Source: Acanthochlamys bracteata (lineage: Eukaryota > Streptophyta > Magnoliopsida > Pandanales > Velloziaceae). Taken from it: 64,000 bases of DNA. The stretch is taken from contig CM034136.1 in the NCBI GenBank assembly GCA_019914995.1, positions 4,293,270-4,357,269 on the forward strand. The letters run 5' to 3'. The position numbers and the translations under genes were made by a program. The notes beneath the pieces were generated by a model. The model searched no databases. It worked only from the letters and a program-made list of their open reading frames with translations, and was not told the origin of the DNA. Positions 14,682-25,845 of the stretch are shown piece by piece. Positions within the stretch are counted from its first letter, which is position 1, and each line of letters starts with the position of its first letter.

Positions 14682-15325
14682 TGATGTGCATGGCAGGACA
14701 GTTATGGAAGAGTTGTTACCAGAGCAGCCACGTCGGAGAAGACAATCAAAGATGAGCTACAAAACTTGTCCCGGTTGCAATTAGTGGCAACTGGTAAGAT
14801 TAGATTTCTACACCCAAGCACATTCTGATGCAGTACTCAGAAATAGCAAGGTGATCGAGTGATATGCATGGCAGGATAGTCATGGAAGAGGTCTTACTAG
14901 AGCAGCCACGCCGGAGAAGACAACTAAGGATGAGCTGCAAAACTTGCCCCGGTTGCAACTAGTGACAGCCGGTAAGATTGGATTTCTGCACCTAGGCGTA
15001 TCTCGGTGCAGTATTCGGAAATAGCAAGGTGTCCCGAGTCACCTTTTGGCATTTAAGTTTAAGTGTCACTTAAGGGTATTATTAGTTAAGTAGGTAGGTG
15101 ATAGGAATTAAAGTTTTAAAGGGAGTTTAATTATAGCAATTTAACTATAAGACGAAGTCTTGTGTAATGTAGAAGTTTATTAGAAGAAGAGTTTTTTTGT
15201 AGAGGAATTCTTCATCTATAAATAAGAGATGTATATCTCAGTAGAAGGGGTAGAATATTAATACAATTTAGTTTTTCAAGTAGTTTAGTTAGCTTGTATC
15301 TTACAACTTCATAGAAGGTGCATCA
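14682..15325 (+). repeat. 5' LTR with internal partial duplication
   Basis: This LTR is 644 bp against 463 bp for the 3' LTR. The difference is a direct duplication of its first 178 bp or so: 14682-14859 and 14860-15037 both start TGATxTGCATGGCAGG and are clearly diverged. A TATAAATA-like promoter word (CTATAAATAAG) lies near 15217, where transcription of the element would start. The LTR ends in CATCA immediately before the primer binding site. Confidence 0.85.
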
Positions 15326-15328
15326 ACT

Positions 15329-15339
15329 TGGTATCAAAG
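15329..15339 (+). other. Primer binding site (initiator tRNA-Met type)
   Basis: TGGTATCAAAG lies three bases after the 5' LTR. Plant retrotransposons primed by initiator methionine tRNA typically carry TGGTATCAGAGC, so this matches 10 of 11 positions. It confirms the LTR end and the orientation of the element. Confidence 0.85.
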
Positions 15340-15346
15340 TAAGGTT

Positions 15347-16856
15347 ATGAAAAAACGACGTTCCCTTACTCCGGACTCACCCAAGACTCCTGAGCCTACC
15401 ATCACCATGGGAGATGCCTTACAAGCATCATCTAGCTCATCATCCACACAAAAGACATTAACCTATGGGGAAAATCTTGTGTTGGAGAAAATACGACGCA
15501 TGTCATCCAACATAGAGAGACTTTTCCTAACAGTCTTATCAAAACATACCGGCAAGGAACCTCAAATCATTGAGAAGGTTATAGAGAAAACTAATTCTGC
15601 AAAACAAAAACTATCCAAGAGGGAAGCACGTTAGACGGCTACAAAATCTAAACCGCCCAGCTACCCCTACGAAACTCAAATAACACTTCAAATCAAAATC
15701 AAACACCGCTTACACAAAGCAACTAGTCTAATCAGTGGTCTCAAACAAAACAACAACACCACCAATTCAACCAACAGGATCCTACGTAGCAACCATTGCT
15801 ACTTGCGCCAGCTGCATCCAAATAAGACATTACTTCCAACGAGTTCGCCTAAGCAGAAGCAAGCTGGCAGCAAGTAGTGCCTAACCAGCCAGGCAGAAAC
15901 TCTTCTGAAATATATGAAAGCCAGTATACAAACACCTATTTCATTGGACCAGCTCTACAAGACACACATAACGTAAGTCAGGTAGCTCCACACCGGCCGG
16001 ATACCTACGCCCAACCCCTCAAAGAACGACACAAATTTTCTTATTTTGATGGTAAGGGACCGAACGAGTGGCTTTATTTTGTAGAGAAGTACTTCAAATA
16101 TTATATCACTACTCCTTTGGATCGAGTGAGCATCGCTGCGATGTACCTCTAAATGAAGCCAATAGATGGTACTAAAGCTTCGAGCATGACAAACCTCAAC
16201 ATTCGTGGGAGGAATTTTTCGAAGCCTTGTTCGCAAAGTTCGGACTTACTGCTTTTGGAAATCCTAACTTATCCTTACAATAATTGCGGCAAATTGGTTC
16301 GTTAGGAGAATATCTCGCTGCTTTTGAAGACTTGAGAACTCAGCTGCCACCCACTACTGAGCATGACTTGATCGGTAGGTTTTGTGGAGGACTAAGTAAG
16401 AGTCTAGTAATGGATGTCATGGCAGCAAGGCCTAAAGATTTACAAACGACATATATGCTGGCTAAGATATTCGAAAATAAAAACACTAATGATTTGAGCA
16501 ACCAACGATCAGCAAGATACCTGCCATCTCGGCAACCACCCACTGCAGCAGCCTCTACTTAAACAACTGGGTAGTCAGTAATTGGCACTTCCGTAGATGC
16601 GCAAACATAGAAATTTTGAACCAAGTCTTCCAATCTGTCGATGGCTAAAATCAACTCACGGCGACCGAAAGGACTTTGCTTTTATTGCGATGAGAGGTAT
16701 GTTCCGAGACATAAATGTTCAAGTCATCTTTATGCTTGCAGGGAGTGAAGCTGAAGATGTAGAAGAGGAAAATGAGGAAGCACTAGAAGCAAGGACTGAA
16801 GAAGCCACAATATCTCTAAGTGCCATGCGTGATATTACTAGACCGCAAACACTGTG
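15347..16856 (+). pseudogene. Retrotransposon gag remnant
   Basis: The first frame opens with ATG 15347, 22 bases after the LTR. Later parts are split over at least three frames (15347-15634, 15877-16152, 16284-16562). The middle pieces read like plant Ty3/gypsy gag, for example YFDGKGPNEWLYFVEKYF and the segment around EYLAAFEDLRTQLP. A CCHC-like zinc knuckle (CFYCDERYVPRHKC) can be read near 16675-16725, in a frame shifted from the neighbouring open frame. Several stops make it non-functional. Confidence 0.8.
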
Positions 16857-16859
16857 AAT

Positions 16860-19800
16860 CAAAGAGATGATCAAAAGGTAAGAAGTTTTCGTCCTGATCG
16901 ACCCAGGAAGCACCCACAACTTCATCTTCGATCATCTGACAAAGCATTTAAGGCTTAGCTCCTCACTAGTATGATCACTCAAGGTGAAGCTAGCTGATGG
17001 AAGGCCGCACTCAATTGACATCATTTGTTGGCAAATTCTACAGTCCATCCAAGGGGCGGCAGTATTTGTGGATGCCTATCCATTCTCAATTGGAGGAATA
17101 GATTTAGTTTTAGGGGTACAATGGCTAGAAGGTTTAGGAGAAGTAGTGAGTGATTGGCGAAAATCACAAATGAAGTTCACCTTGAACGGCCAGGAGTTCG
17201 TACAACGGATTCAAGAGGAAGGAGTCTCACGGCTTACTAGTCTTAGCTCTAAATCCTCTATCTGCTCGGTAAGAGTATTAGCAACTGAAACTCTCTAAGA
17301 AGCTGACAGTACAGAGAGCAGTGCACTGCCTGCTGAACTACAACACTCTGTGAGCCGCTATGCAATAGTTTTCAAGCCTGTCCTTAGGATGCCCCCTAAA
17401 CGCTTCCATGATCATGTCATTCCACTACTGTCCGGAGCTGCGCCTGCTAATGTCCGGCCTTATTGTTACCCACACATTCAGAAAGCTGAGATAGAAAAGG
17501 CTGTAATAGATATGCTTTTTTAAGGAATCATCCAGCCAAGTAGTTCAGCCTTCTCCTTACCCGTGTTACTTGTGAAGAAGAAAGAGGATCATGGTGTTTC
17601 TGCGTGGATTATAGGGCGCTCAACGAATCCCCGTCAAAAATAAGTTTTTAATACCTATTATTGATGAATTACTAGATGAATTATATGGTGTTCTTTTCTT
17701 CTCTAAGCATGACATCAAATCGGGGTACCACCAAATTCGTGTGCGAGAGGAGGATGTACATAAGACCGCCTTTCGAAACGTGTGATGGGCATTATGAATT
17801 TTTAGCTATGCCATTCGGCTTAACTAATGTACATGCAATCTTTCAGTCATTGATGAACGAGCTTTTTAGGCCATTCCTTCGAAAATTTGTATTGATTTTC
17901 TTTGACGATATATTCATCTACAGCAAGACTTGGGAGGAGCATTTGGAGCACCTGTCCATTGTATTTTTAATCCTAGAGAATGAGTAACTATACGCTAATT
18001 TTTTAAAATATCGATTTGGTTGCAAATAGCTTGAGTATCTCGGCCATATCATCTTAGAGGACGGTATTTCAGCTGATCTAGTGAAGCTACAAGCCATGGA
18101 AGAATGATAGGTACCTACCTCACCTACTCAGCTGCGAGGATTCTTGGAGCTCACAGGATACTATCGAAGATTTGTTAAGAACTATAACACAATAGCTGCT
18201 CCACTGACAGCATTATTAAAAAAGGTATCCTTCTAATGGACTGCAGAAGCAGCAACAGCATTCCAAACATTAAAAAGACATTGACAACAACACCTGTTCT
18301 TATTACCCTTGATTTCAATGAGGCATTCACAGTGAAGACGGATGCTTCCAATCAAGGTATTGGCGCTGTTCTCACCCAACAGAATCGGCCAATAGTATTT
18401 TTCAGCAAAGCACTTTCATCCACCACATTAGCTAAGTCTACCTATGAGAAGGAGCTTATGGCTCTAGTCCTTGCAGAGCAAAAGTGGAGGGCTTATCTTT
18501 TAGGACAAAGGTTCACCACAAGACTGATCATCTAAGTCTGAAGTATCTTCTGAAACAAAGATAGCCCACCCCCGATCAACATAAGTGGTTAGTTAAACTC
18601 CTTGAATATGATTATCAAATTGTTTACCGCTCGGGAGCTTAGAATGTAGTGGCGGATGCATTGTCCCATCGTTCAGAGGCTTCCTTAGCAGCATTCACCA
18701 CATTACAATGCACGTTTTGGGATGATTCTCGACAAGCTCAACAGACAGACCCTATAATGGTAGAGCTCTGTCAAGCAGCACGAATCGGTGCTCGACCAAA
18801 ACTTAGTATAATTGATGGACTGCTTATGCGTAAGGGAAAACTGTGGGTACCAAGCAATAGCTCCTTGCATTCGCAGCTTTTATTTGAATCACACAAATCG
18901 GCTGAAGGTGGACATGGAGGGCGGTTCCGTACTCTGAAGAGGATAGTTCAGAGTTTCTACTGGCCAGGTATGACAAAAGACATCCAACAATATATTGCAG
19001 CATGCATTACTTGTGCGAAAGCCAAATACGAATTCTTGAGACCAGCAGGACTTCTGCAGCCCCTTCATATACCTGATGATAATGTGTAATGTGATATATT
19101 TATCATATCTTATTATTATAATAAATATTAAATTTTTATTAAAATTCTATTCACAATATGAATTAATTTATTTTATTTTATTTTGTGAAGTATAGGTGAA
19201 TAAAGAAGCAAATTATTGAAGGAATAAAATAAAAGAGCTAATCATGGAAGGAAATATCAAGCGGCGATCTTCATTGATGCATTTGACCAATCAAATCCAA
19301 ATCAAAGATTTAGCATCAAATTTAGCATCAAATATAGCAACGAATCTACATCAAATCTAATCAGAATATCCTGAATATATGTTTTGCCTAACTTTATGGA
19401 AGGAAGTTCCACTATAAAAAGAGGTGAATGGAGAGCCAAAAAAAGCATCGAAGGAGCATCGAAGAGCCAACGAAGAGGCAACAAAGGGGCGACGGAAACC
19501 CTAGAGAGAGCCGACGGAAGACAGAAGGAAGATCAAATTAGAGACGAAAAATTCTTCAGATTTGCTTTCTTCTCTTTTCCTCATGTTTTATTTTTCATAC
19601 AATATTATTGTGTGTATTAATATGAGTGGCTAATTTCTCTAAACTGGAGTTAGGATGAAACCCTAATAAGTTTAATTTATTTCTTGAATATTATGTGATG
19701 TATGGATTGTTGATTTTATGTGAGTTGTTAATTCTTGTTTGAAAAGATGTTTAGATTTTAAATTCGCATGCATGATTAGCATTGAATTTGATATCTAAAT

Positions 19801-21239
19801 TATTATATTAATTGTGTTTGTGAGGACCAATCGGAGCATAATTTACGACTTACAGGATTAACAATTGTAGTTAATATTTACTGGACCAAAGTGAATGTAA
19901 TTACATGATTTATGATTTCGCAGAACCTAATGCATTGTTAGTAATTTCTAAACAAGGAGTTAGAATATCACTAACGATATGTGATTTTATACTGGACCAA
20001 GGTGTTAGATACAAGATCTTCACAATCATCATAATCTATTATCATGTTTATTTAAGGATTAAATTAGAGGCATTAGTGGTGGATTCTAAAACTCCAGTTG
20101 TTTGCATACTTGTTTTTTCGATCCGTGCGTTACTTTCCATTCTTAACTCTCGTACACTTTTGATTCGTTTTCACAAACACAACTTTTGTTACTAAAAATT
20201 TGGATTAGAGTTAACAATAATCTCTGTGGAACAAACTCGTTATCTGCTATACGGTAGACGACAACCGTGCACTTGCGGGATAGACTAGGATAGAATCGCT
20301 GAGTTTTTCTTAGTTGATTTTATCTACATCACCTGAGCATGTCTAGTCTGACATATCCATGGATTTCAATGAAGGGTTACCCACATCAGGAAGGAAGAAT
20401 GTCATTCTTGTGGTAGTAGATCGGTTATCTAATATGCACATTTTATTGCTCTCAAACACCCATACGATGCAGTGGATATTGCTGGAATTTTCACCAAGAA
20501 AGTCATTCGCCTTCACGGTTGCCCAACTTTTGTCGTATCCTACAAGGACCCAGTGTTCCTTAGCCATTTTTGGAAGAAATTGCATCACCTTTAAGACACC
20601 TCGCTTCATATGAGCACGGCCTATCATCCACATACAGATGGATAGACCGAGGTGGTTGATCGTGGGCTGAAATCTTATCTGCGATGCTTCACGGGAGATC
20701 ATCCTCGCAAGTGGATTCAAAGGCTGCATTGGGTGGAGTATTCCTATAATATACGCACTCACTCTGCAACTAAAACCACTCCGTTCAAGGCAGTGTATGG
20801 TAGGACACCTCCTACTATAGTTGATGGTCTAGCAGGAGTAGATGCATTGTCAGCACAATTGCGGGGAAGGGATGAAATTCTCAGGGAGCTTCGTTGTCAT
20901 CTTACTCGGGCTCAAAACAGGATGAAGCAGCTGGCCTACAATCATAGGCCAAAAAAACACTACCAGTCGGCCGATCAAGTGTTGTTCAAGTTGCAGCCTT
21001 ATCACCAGTGCTCCGTAGCCGAACGGAAGAACCATAAGCTTCGGTATCGATACCACGATCCGTATAAAGTGCTGCAGACAGTTGGACTAGTAGCTTACCG
21101 ACTCGATCTTTCTTCTACTTCAAAAATTCATCCAGTTTTTCATATGTTTCAGCTCAAGGATGCTAGCAAACTGTCAAGGGATCTCCTCACAGATAGCCGC
21201 CGACGAGTTGCCCCTTACTGGTCTCAAGGACAAGGCTGA
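16860..21239 (+). pseudogene. Retrotransposon pol remnant, interrupted
   Basis: Recognisable domains run in order. An aspartic protease motif lies near 16886-16930 with LIDPGSTHNF, where Pro replaces the usual Ser after the catalytic Asp. Reverse transcriptase spans about 17400-17990 with the FFDDIFIYS active-site region. RNase H spans about 18230-18660 with the TDAS motif. The integrase zinc-binding segment with spaced His and Cys lies near 18890-19025, and the integrase core and C-terminal part at about 20340-21200. Numerous stops and frameshifts are present. The integrase is physically split by the solo LTR at 19077-20331. No chromodomain is visible at the C-terminus. Confidence 0.88.
19077..20331 (+). 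mobile_element. Solo LTR nested in the integrase region
   Basis: This 1,255-bp block begins TGATAATGTG and ends CTACATCA. It is flanked by identical 5-bp duplications CCTGA at 19072-19076 and 20332-20336. Removing it with one duplication copy lets the integrase reading resume across the join. The interior has no retrotransposon coding domains. The 3' part has the TCTCTGTGGAACAAACTC and CGTGCACTTGCGGGATAG type sequence found near the 3' ends of LTRs in Tat/Athila-like plant elements (family memory, not a search). It is therefore best read as a solo LTR left by LTR-LTR recombination. Confidence 0.88.
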
Positions 21240-21244
21240 ATTTC

Positions 21245-21257
21245 AAGGGAAAAAGAG
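21245..21257 (+). other. Polypurine tract
   Basis: AAGGGAAAAAGAG is a 13-base all-purine run that abuts the first base of the 3' LTR. It would prime plus-strand DNA synthesis. Its position fixes the LTR start at 21258. Confidence 0.85.
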
Positions 21258-21720
21258 TGATGTGCATGGTAAGGCAGTCATGGAAGAGGTCTTACCAGAG
21301 CAGTCACGCCGGAGAAGACAACTAAGGATGAGCTGCAAAACTTGCTCCGGTTGCAACTAGTGACAGCTGGTAAGATTTGATTTCTGCACCCAGGCGCATC
21401 CCGGTGCAGTAGGGAATAGCAAGGTGTCACGGGTCACCTTTTGGCATTTAAGTTGAAGTGTCACTTAAGGGTATTATTAGTCAAGCAGGTAGGTGATAGG
21501 AACTAAAGTTTTAAAGAGAGTTTAATTGTAGCAATTTAACTATAAGACGAAGTCTTATGTAATGTAGAAGTTAATTAGAAGAAGAGTTCTTTTATAAAGG
21601 AGTTCTTCATCTATAAATAAGAGACGTATAACTCAGTAGAAGGCGGAGAATATAAATACAATTTAGTTTTTCAAGTAGTTTAGTTAGCTTGTATCTTACA
21701 ACTTCATAGAAGGTGCATCA
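21258..21720 (+). repeat. 3' LTR of the Ty3/gypsy element
   Basis: This 463-bp LTR begins TGATGTGCATGG and ends GGTGCATCA, and aligns along its length with 14860-15325. Most differences from the 5' LTR are C/T and G/A changes, as expected for methylated, decaying repeats. It lacks the 178-bp duplication of the 5' LTR. Confidence 0.9.
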
Positions 21721-21778
21721 GATGCCCATTATTACAAGATGCTCTCTGTATATCGGGCTAATGGGTCAATTATTGTAG

Positions 21779-23793
21779 GTTTTGTGATTCTCCCTCATTT
21801 GGTGTTGTGTAAAATAAAGTTATAAATATAAAGATGCTTTTTGAAAAGCAGCTTTTGATCAAATTTTTTAGAACAAATTTGTCCTTTTTAAATTTAAAAT
21901 AAATTATAAATATAAAGTCCAAATTATTAGAGTATTATAGATGTTTTTTAGAAAATAACAAACTAGAAATAAATAAAAATAAAGTTGAAATTGAGAGCCA
22001 ACGATCTTTAAAAGTAGGCTACATTCACCTTAAATTTATTTTCTACTCATGCTTGCAAACTTCTGTTTTTATACTCAAGTTTTGATAAGAAAACTTCAAA
22101 TTTCCTTCTATTTAGTTATTAGGCATGAGATGAACTTTTTCTAAAACTCAAACCTTATTTTATTCTATTATACAAGTGATACTGAATGCATTTGTAATAG
22201 ACTTGAACAAATATTGACTTAAACAATACTATGAGTGTCTGTCTATATATATATATATAAATATTAACCCCAAAGAAACTCATATATAGTAAAAATTTAA
22301 GATAAAAGTTTGTAAAATATATATATGGTTATCCAATTGGTAAGGGTATTAGTCTAACATTTAAGAAACTCGAATTCCAATCCCATTGAACTAAATTTAC
22401 TTCAAGAATTTTTTAAGAAGTATTCTAATTATGACAAATGCGATTAGAATAGAATTGCACAGTTTACTCTGGGTCCAATACAGCTGCACAGTACAAAATC
22501 ACAAATGCGACTCGTGTGACCAAGTGCGAGTAGAACATGATCGCATAGGTTGTATTTGGATTCAATAGTACAAATTCATACTAGACTATCACATTAATTA
22601 TTTTTAAAAAGTTTAAAATAAATTTTTTTTATTGGGACTCAAATTGGTGTCTTAAATGACAGAACCCTATCTTGATTAGTTTGATTATAATATATTTTCA
22701 AAGATTTCACAATATCTATTATTAATAAAGTTGTGAAACTATGTACGACTTTAGGCAACTCCGCGCCAGCATATTTTTTTAAACAGTTTGTGTATTTTTA
22801 CCAACTTTTTTTCAATACTTTTACTATATCTAAGATCCATTAATATTAATTTTTCTTTATACTTATTGGTATACACCCAGAATATTTTTTTAATTAATAT
22901 TTGTACAAAATTTTTCAAAAATGCACTCCGAATCACGCTCTATGATTGAACAAAAATAAGTTTTGTTTTCTAGTATGAATTCATGTCAGATCTAAAGAAT
23001 GAAAAAAAATATCGTTTGATAATACTTATGAATTTTATCAAAATTTTATTTTAATTTCTCATCTTCAATAAATTTTCTATAGTATTTTAAACTTTTATTA
23101 GTAGATTTGAAATGTATGTATAAATTGTACGTGTTATATATATATATATAAGGAAAAATTTTCAGATTATTTTCTGAAAAGTCTTATAATTTTTTTTTAA
23201 AAAAATATTTATTTCAAATACTTCTAATATTTTTGATATTTTCTCATCTAAATGTGACTAGCAAAATTGAACTTCAAAAACTTGACTACACAAATAAATT
23301 GAATGTGGATCAGCTTACTTGATAAAAATAACCCATTATTACATTTTGCTTTACCTATATATTTGTAGTCACTCCGCGGGGACATCGGCAGCCGCCGCTC
23401 GACAGCCATCACCGTTTTCTCCCTCTCTTCTTTTTTCTTTCAAGAGAAAACAGAAGTTTTTATTTTTCTTCAGCTGAAAACTTTGATTTTTGAATTAAAC
23501 GCGAATAAGCTCTCTCTATTGTGTAGTTTCGGTGAAAAGAAACTGACAAGAGCCTTTATTGCCTGCCAACAGTTTGACGTAGTCTCAATTAGAAAGATCT
23601 CATCTTTCTTGCAGCGTAATTTATATAGAAGCCTAATGCTGGTGCTTTTGTTTGGAAAGGGAAAGAGAAGTTTGAGTTTTCGGGTAATAAAGTACTATGC
23701 TATTGAGTTATAGTGCTCTGTTTGTTGTTTGCCGGGATTCTGTTCGATGAAATTCCTCTTTGAAGTTGCACTATACATGTTTATGCGAAACAG
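21779..23793. other. Intergenic region upstream of PPR gene
   Basis: This is AT-rich DNA with no supported gene. Positions about 22326-22392 hold a sequence reminiscent of a tRNA-derived SINE head (CCAATTGGTAAGGG, then AACTCGAATTCCAATCCC), which is weak evidence. About 23370-23790 is richer in GC and likely holds the promoter and leader of the PPR gene; an open frame at 23483-23713 there has no recognisable protein. Confidence 0.5.
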
Positions 23794-25845
23794 ATGGGAT
23801 GGGCAGCTTCCCGTGCCTGCGGGTGCTGTAGAATCATTATTGCAAAAGTACCAATCAAATGCTTTAGTTCGACACTTATTGGTTGTGGTTCTTTAGAAGC
23901 AAAGAAGAGCCTTTCAGAGGTTTTCAAGCCTCCGATAGAGTTTTCTGATTCTGCGTTGAAGCTTATTAGAGTTTTGAAGGATAAAAGGTGGTCTGAATCT
24001 TTGGAGATGGAACTTCAGAGCCTCGATGTAGAGATTAACACTTATGTTGTAAATCAGGTACTGAAGAATGTGGCAGATTCTGAGACAGCGTTCCATTTTT
24101 ATGTGTGGTCCGAATCACAGCCAGGAATTCAGCATGACTACTTCACTATCAAGTCCACCATCAGTTTACTACTGAAAGACCAGAAATTTGATCTCTCAGC
24201 TGAAGTTCTCAGGATGGTGAAAGCTAGCGGCTATTCGTTGCACCGCTCTTTGTATAGGATTGTGTTAGCTGGCTATATTAGATCTGGCTTGATTAATTTT
24301 GCAATAAAAACCTTTGAGGAGATGATTGACTCAGGTTGCCGTATTTTCAATGTGGACTTCAACAAGTTCATAGGTGTGTTACTTCAACATCGCTGTTTTG
24401 GTTTAGCTGAGCAATATTACAGTAAAATGGCACAGCAAGGGTATACTTTGAGCTCATTTACTTACTCAAAATTCATTTGTTATTCGTGTGAGTCGAATAA
24501 TCTAGAGCAAGTAGAGAATCTTCTGAAGGACATGGAGGAGATTCAGTTGGTCCCTGATATTTGGGCATATAATAATTATTTGAACACTCTGTGCAAGGCA
24601 AAAAGATTGGATCATGCTATGGAGGTGTTCCGAACTATGATGAGCAAGGGTCATGACCCTGATATCGTTTCATACACAACCATGATTGATGGTTTCTGCA
24701 GCATCGGAAAGGTTTCAGTTGCAATAGACTTTTGGAATGAAATGGTGAGAAGGGGATATAATCCAGATAATGCAGCCTGTAATTCATTAGTTTTTGGCTT
24801 GTATAACAATGGAAAGGTTGAGACTGCATATGAAATTATGATGGAGATGTTGAAGCTAAAAGTTGAGCCTTGCACTTCAGTGTATAATGCCCTAATTAGT
24901 GGATTTTGTAGGGCTAACAGAGTTGCTAAGTCTCAAGCAATTGTGTCTTTCATGCAGAGTAGGGGATGCAGTCCCGACTTAGTTACATGCAACATACTTC
25001 TAAATTATTACTGTGAGAAGGGCATGCTAATTGAAGCCAAAAGATTGATGAAGGGAATGGAAACAAACGGCATAAATCCTGACAGATATAGTTACAATCA
25101 ATTATTGAAGGGGCTTTGCAAGTCCAACCAACTATCAAAGGCGTGTTTTCTGGTTGCTAATGAAATGGAAGCTAAAGGGTTTTGTGATGTCGTTTCATGC
25201 AATATCCTAATTGAGGCACTTTGTAGGTCTCGAGATATGGCAACTGCTTATAACTTATTCAAGGAGATGAATCAGAAAGGAATTAACGCAGATGCAATCA
25301 CATATGGCACTTTAATTGATGGATATTTCAGAATTGGTTATCCAGTCCTAGCAGAGGAACTTTTTGACCAGATGCTTAAGGCTCGTGTTATACCCAATGT
25401 CAATGCTTATACTATTATGATACATCACCTGTGCAAGGCAGGCCGCATAGAACGTGCTCGTAGCTTTTTTAGAGATATGATTCAAAAGGGGATATGCCCT
25501 GATTTAGTTTCTTATAGTGCTCTAATTAATGGGCTCTGTAAGACTTCTAGAGTTAATGAAGCAATGAATCTGTATGAGGACTTGTGTAATAGGGGTTTAG
25601 CACCTGACAACGTGACATACAAATTGCTAATTGGAGGGCTTTTGAGGGAGGAGAATGTTACATCGGCTTGCAGACTTTGGGACCATATGATGGAGAATGG
25701 ATATACTCTCGATAGAGCTTTATCTGAGAAATTAATAAAGGCAATAAAGATGAAGGAAGCATCATCTAAGAATTTTGGGGAAGGTAAAGTGACTAAGACT
25801 TGTAACTATTCGTCTTTTGTTGCCCAGGCATCTGTATTCATTTAG
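23794..25845 (+). CDS. P-class pentatricopeptide repeat protein (At1g13040-like)
   Basis: This single-exon gene encodes 683 aa. About a dozen 35-residue PPR units cover residues from about 120 to 650, seen as recurring patterns such as PDIVSYTTMIDGFC, VYNALISGFCRANRV and PDLVSYSALINGLCKT. There is no E or DYW extension, so it is P-class. The order and wording of the repeats resemble Arabidopsis At1g13040 (from memory), but this protein has a longer N-terminus. The first 40 or so residues are Cys/Ser/Lys-rich with few acids, consistent with an organelle targeting peptide. P-class PPR proteins bind specific organellar RNAs to stabilise, splice or process them. The RNA target cannot be read from here. 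ATG 23794 is the first ATG in the open frame. Confidence 0.93.
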   Translation: MGWAASRACGCCRIIIAKVPIKCFSSTLIGCGSLEAKKSLSEVFKPPIEFSDSALKLIRVLKDKRWSESLEMELQSLDVEINTYVVNQVLKNVADSETAFHFYVWSESQPGIQHDYFTIKSTISLLLKDQKFDLSAEVLRMVKASGYSLHRSLYRIVLAGYIRSGLINFAIKTFEEMIDSGCRIFNVDFNKFIGVLLQHRCFGLAEQYYSKMAQQGYTLSSFTYSKFICYSCESNNLEQVENLLKDMEEIQLVPDIWAYNNYLNTLCKAKRLDHAMEVFRTMMSKGHDPDIVSYTTMIDGFCSIGKVSVAIDFWNEMVRRGYNPDNAACNSLVFGLYNNGKVETAYEIMMEMLKLKVEPCTSVYNALISGFCRANRVAKSQAIVSFMQSRGCSPDLVTCNILLNYYCEKGMLIEAKRLMKGMETNGINPDRYSYNQLLKGLCKSNQLSKACFLVANEMEAKGFCDVVSCNILIEALCRSRDMATAYNLFKEMNQKGINADAITYGTLIDGYFRIGYPVLAEELFDQMLKARVIPNVNAYTIMIHHLCKAGRIERARSFFRDMIQKGICPDLVSYSALINGLCKTSRVNEAMNLYEDLCNRGLAPDNVTYKLLIGGLLREENVTSACRLWDHMMENGYTLDRALSEKLIKAIKMKEASSKNFGEGKVTKTCNYSSFVAQASVFI

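Larger units (their letters stand above)
14682..21720 (+). mobile_element. Degenerate Ty3/gypsy LTR retrotransposon
   Basis: The element is bounded by 5-bp target duplications GATGC at 14677-14681 and 21721-21725. Its LTRs start TGATGTGCAT and end GTGCATCA. Inside are, in order, a primer binding site, gag, protease, reverse transcriptase, RNase H and integrase remains, then a purine tract. Protease-RT-RH-integrase order marks Ty3/gypsy. All reading frames are broken by stops and shifts, so the copy is dead. The LTRs differ from each other at roughly 8% of positions by eye, indicating an old insertion. A solo LTR of another family sits inside it at 19077-20331. Confidence 0.92.

Noticed and set aside
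19384..20195. Open frames inside the solo LTR
   Set aside because: LTRs are noncoding, and neither frame resembles a retrotransposon or host protein.
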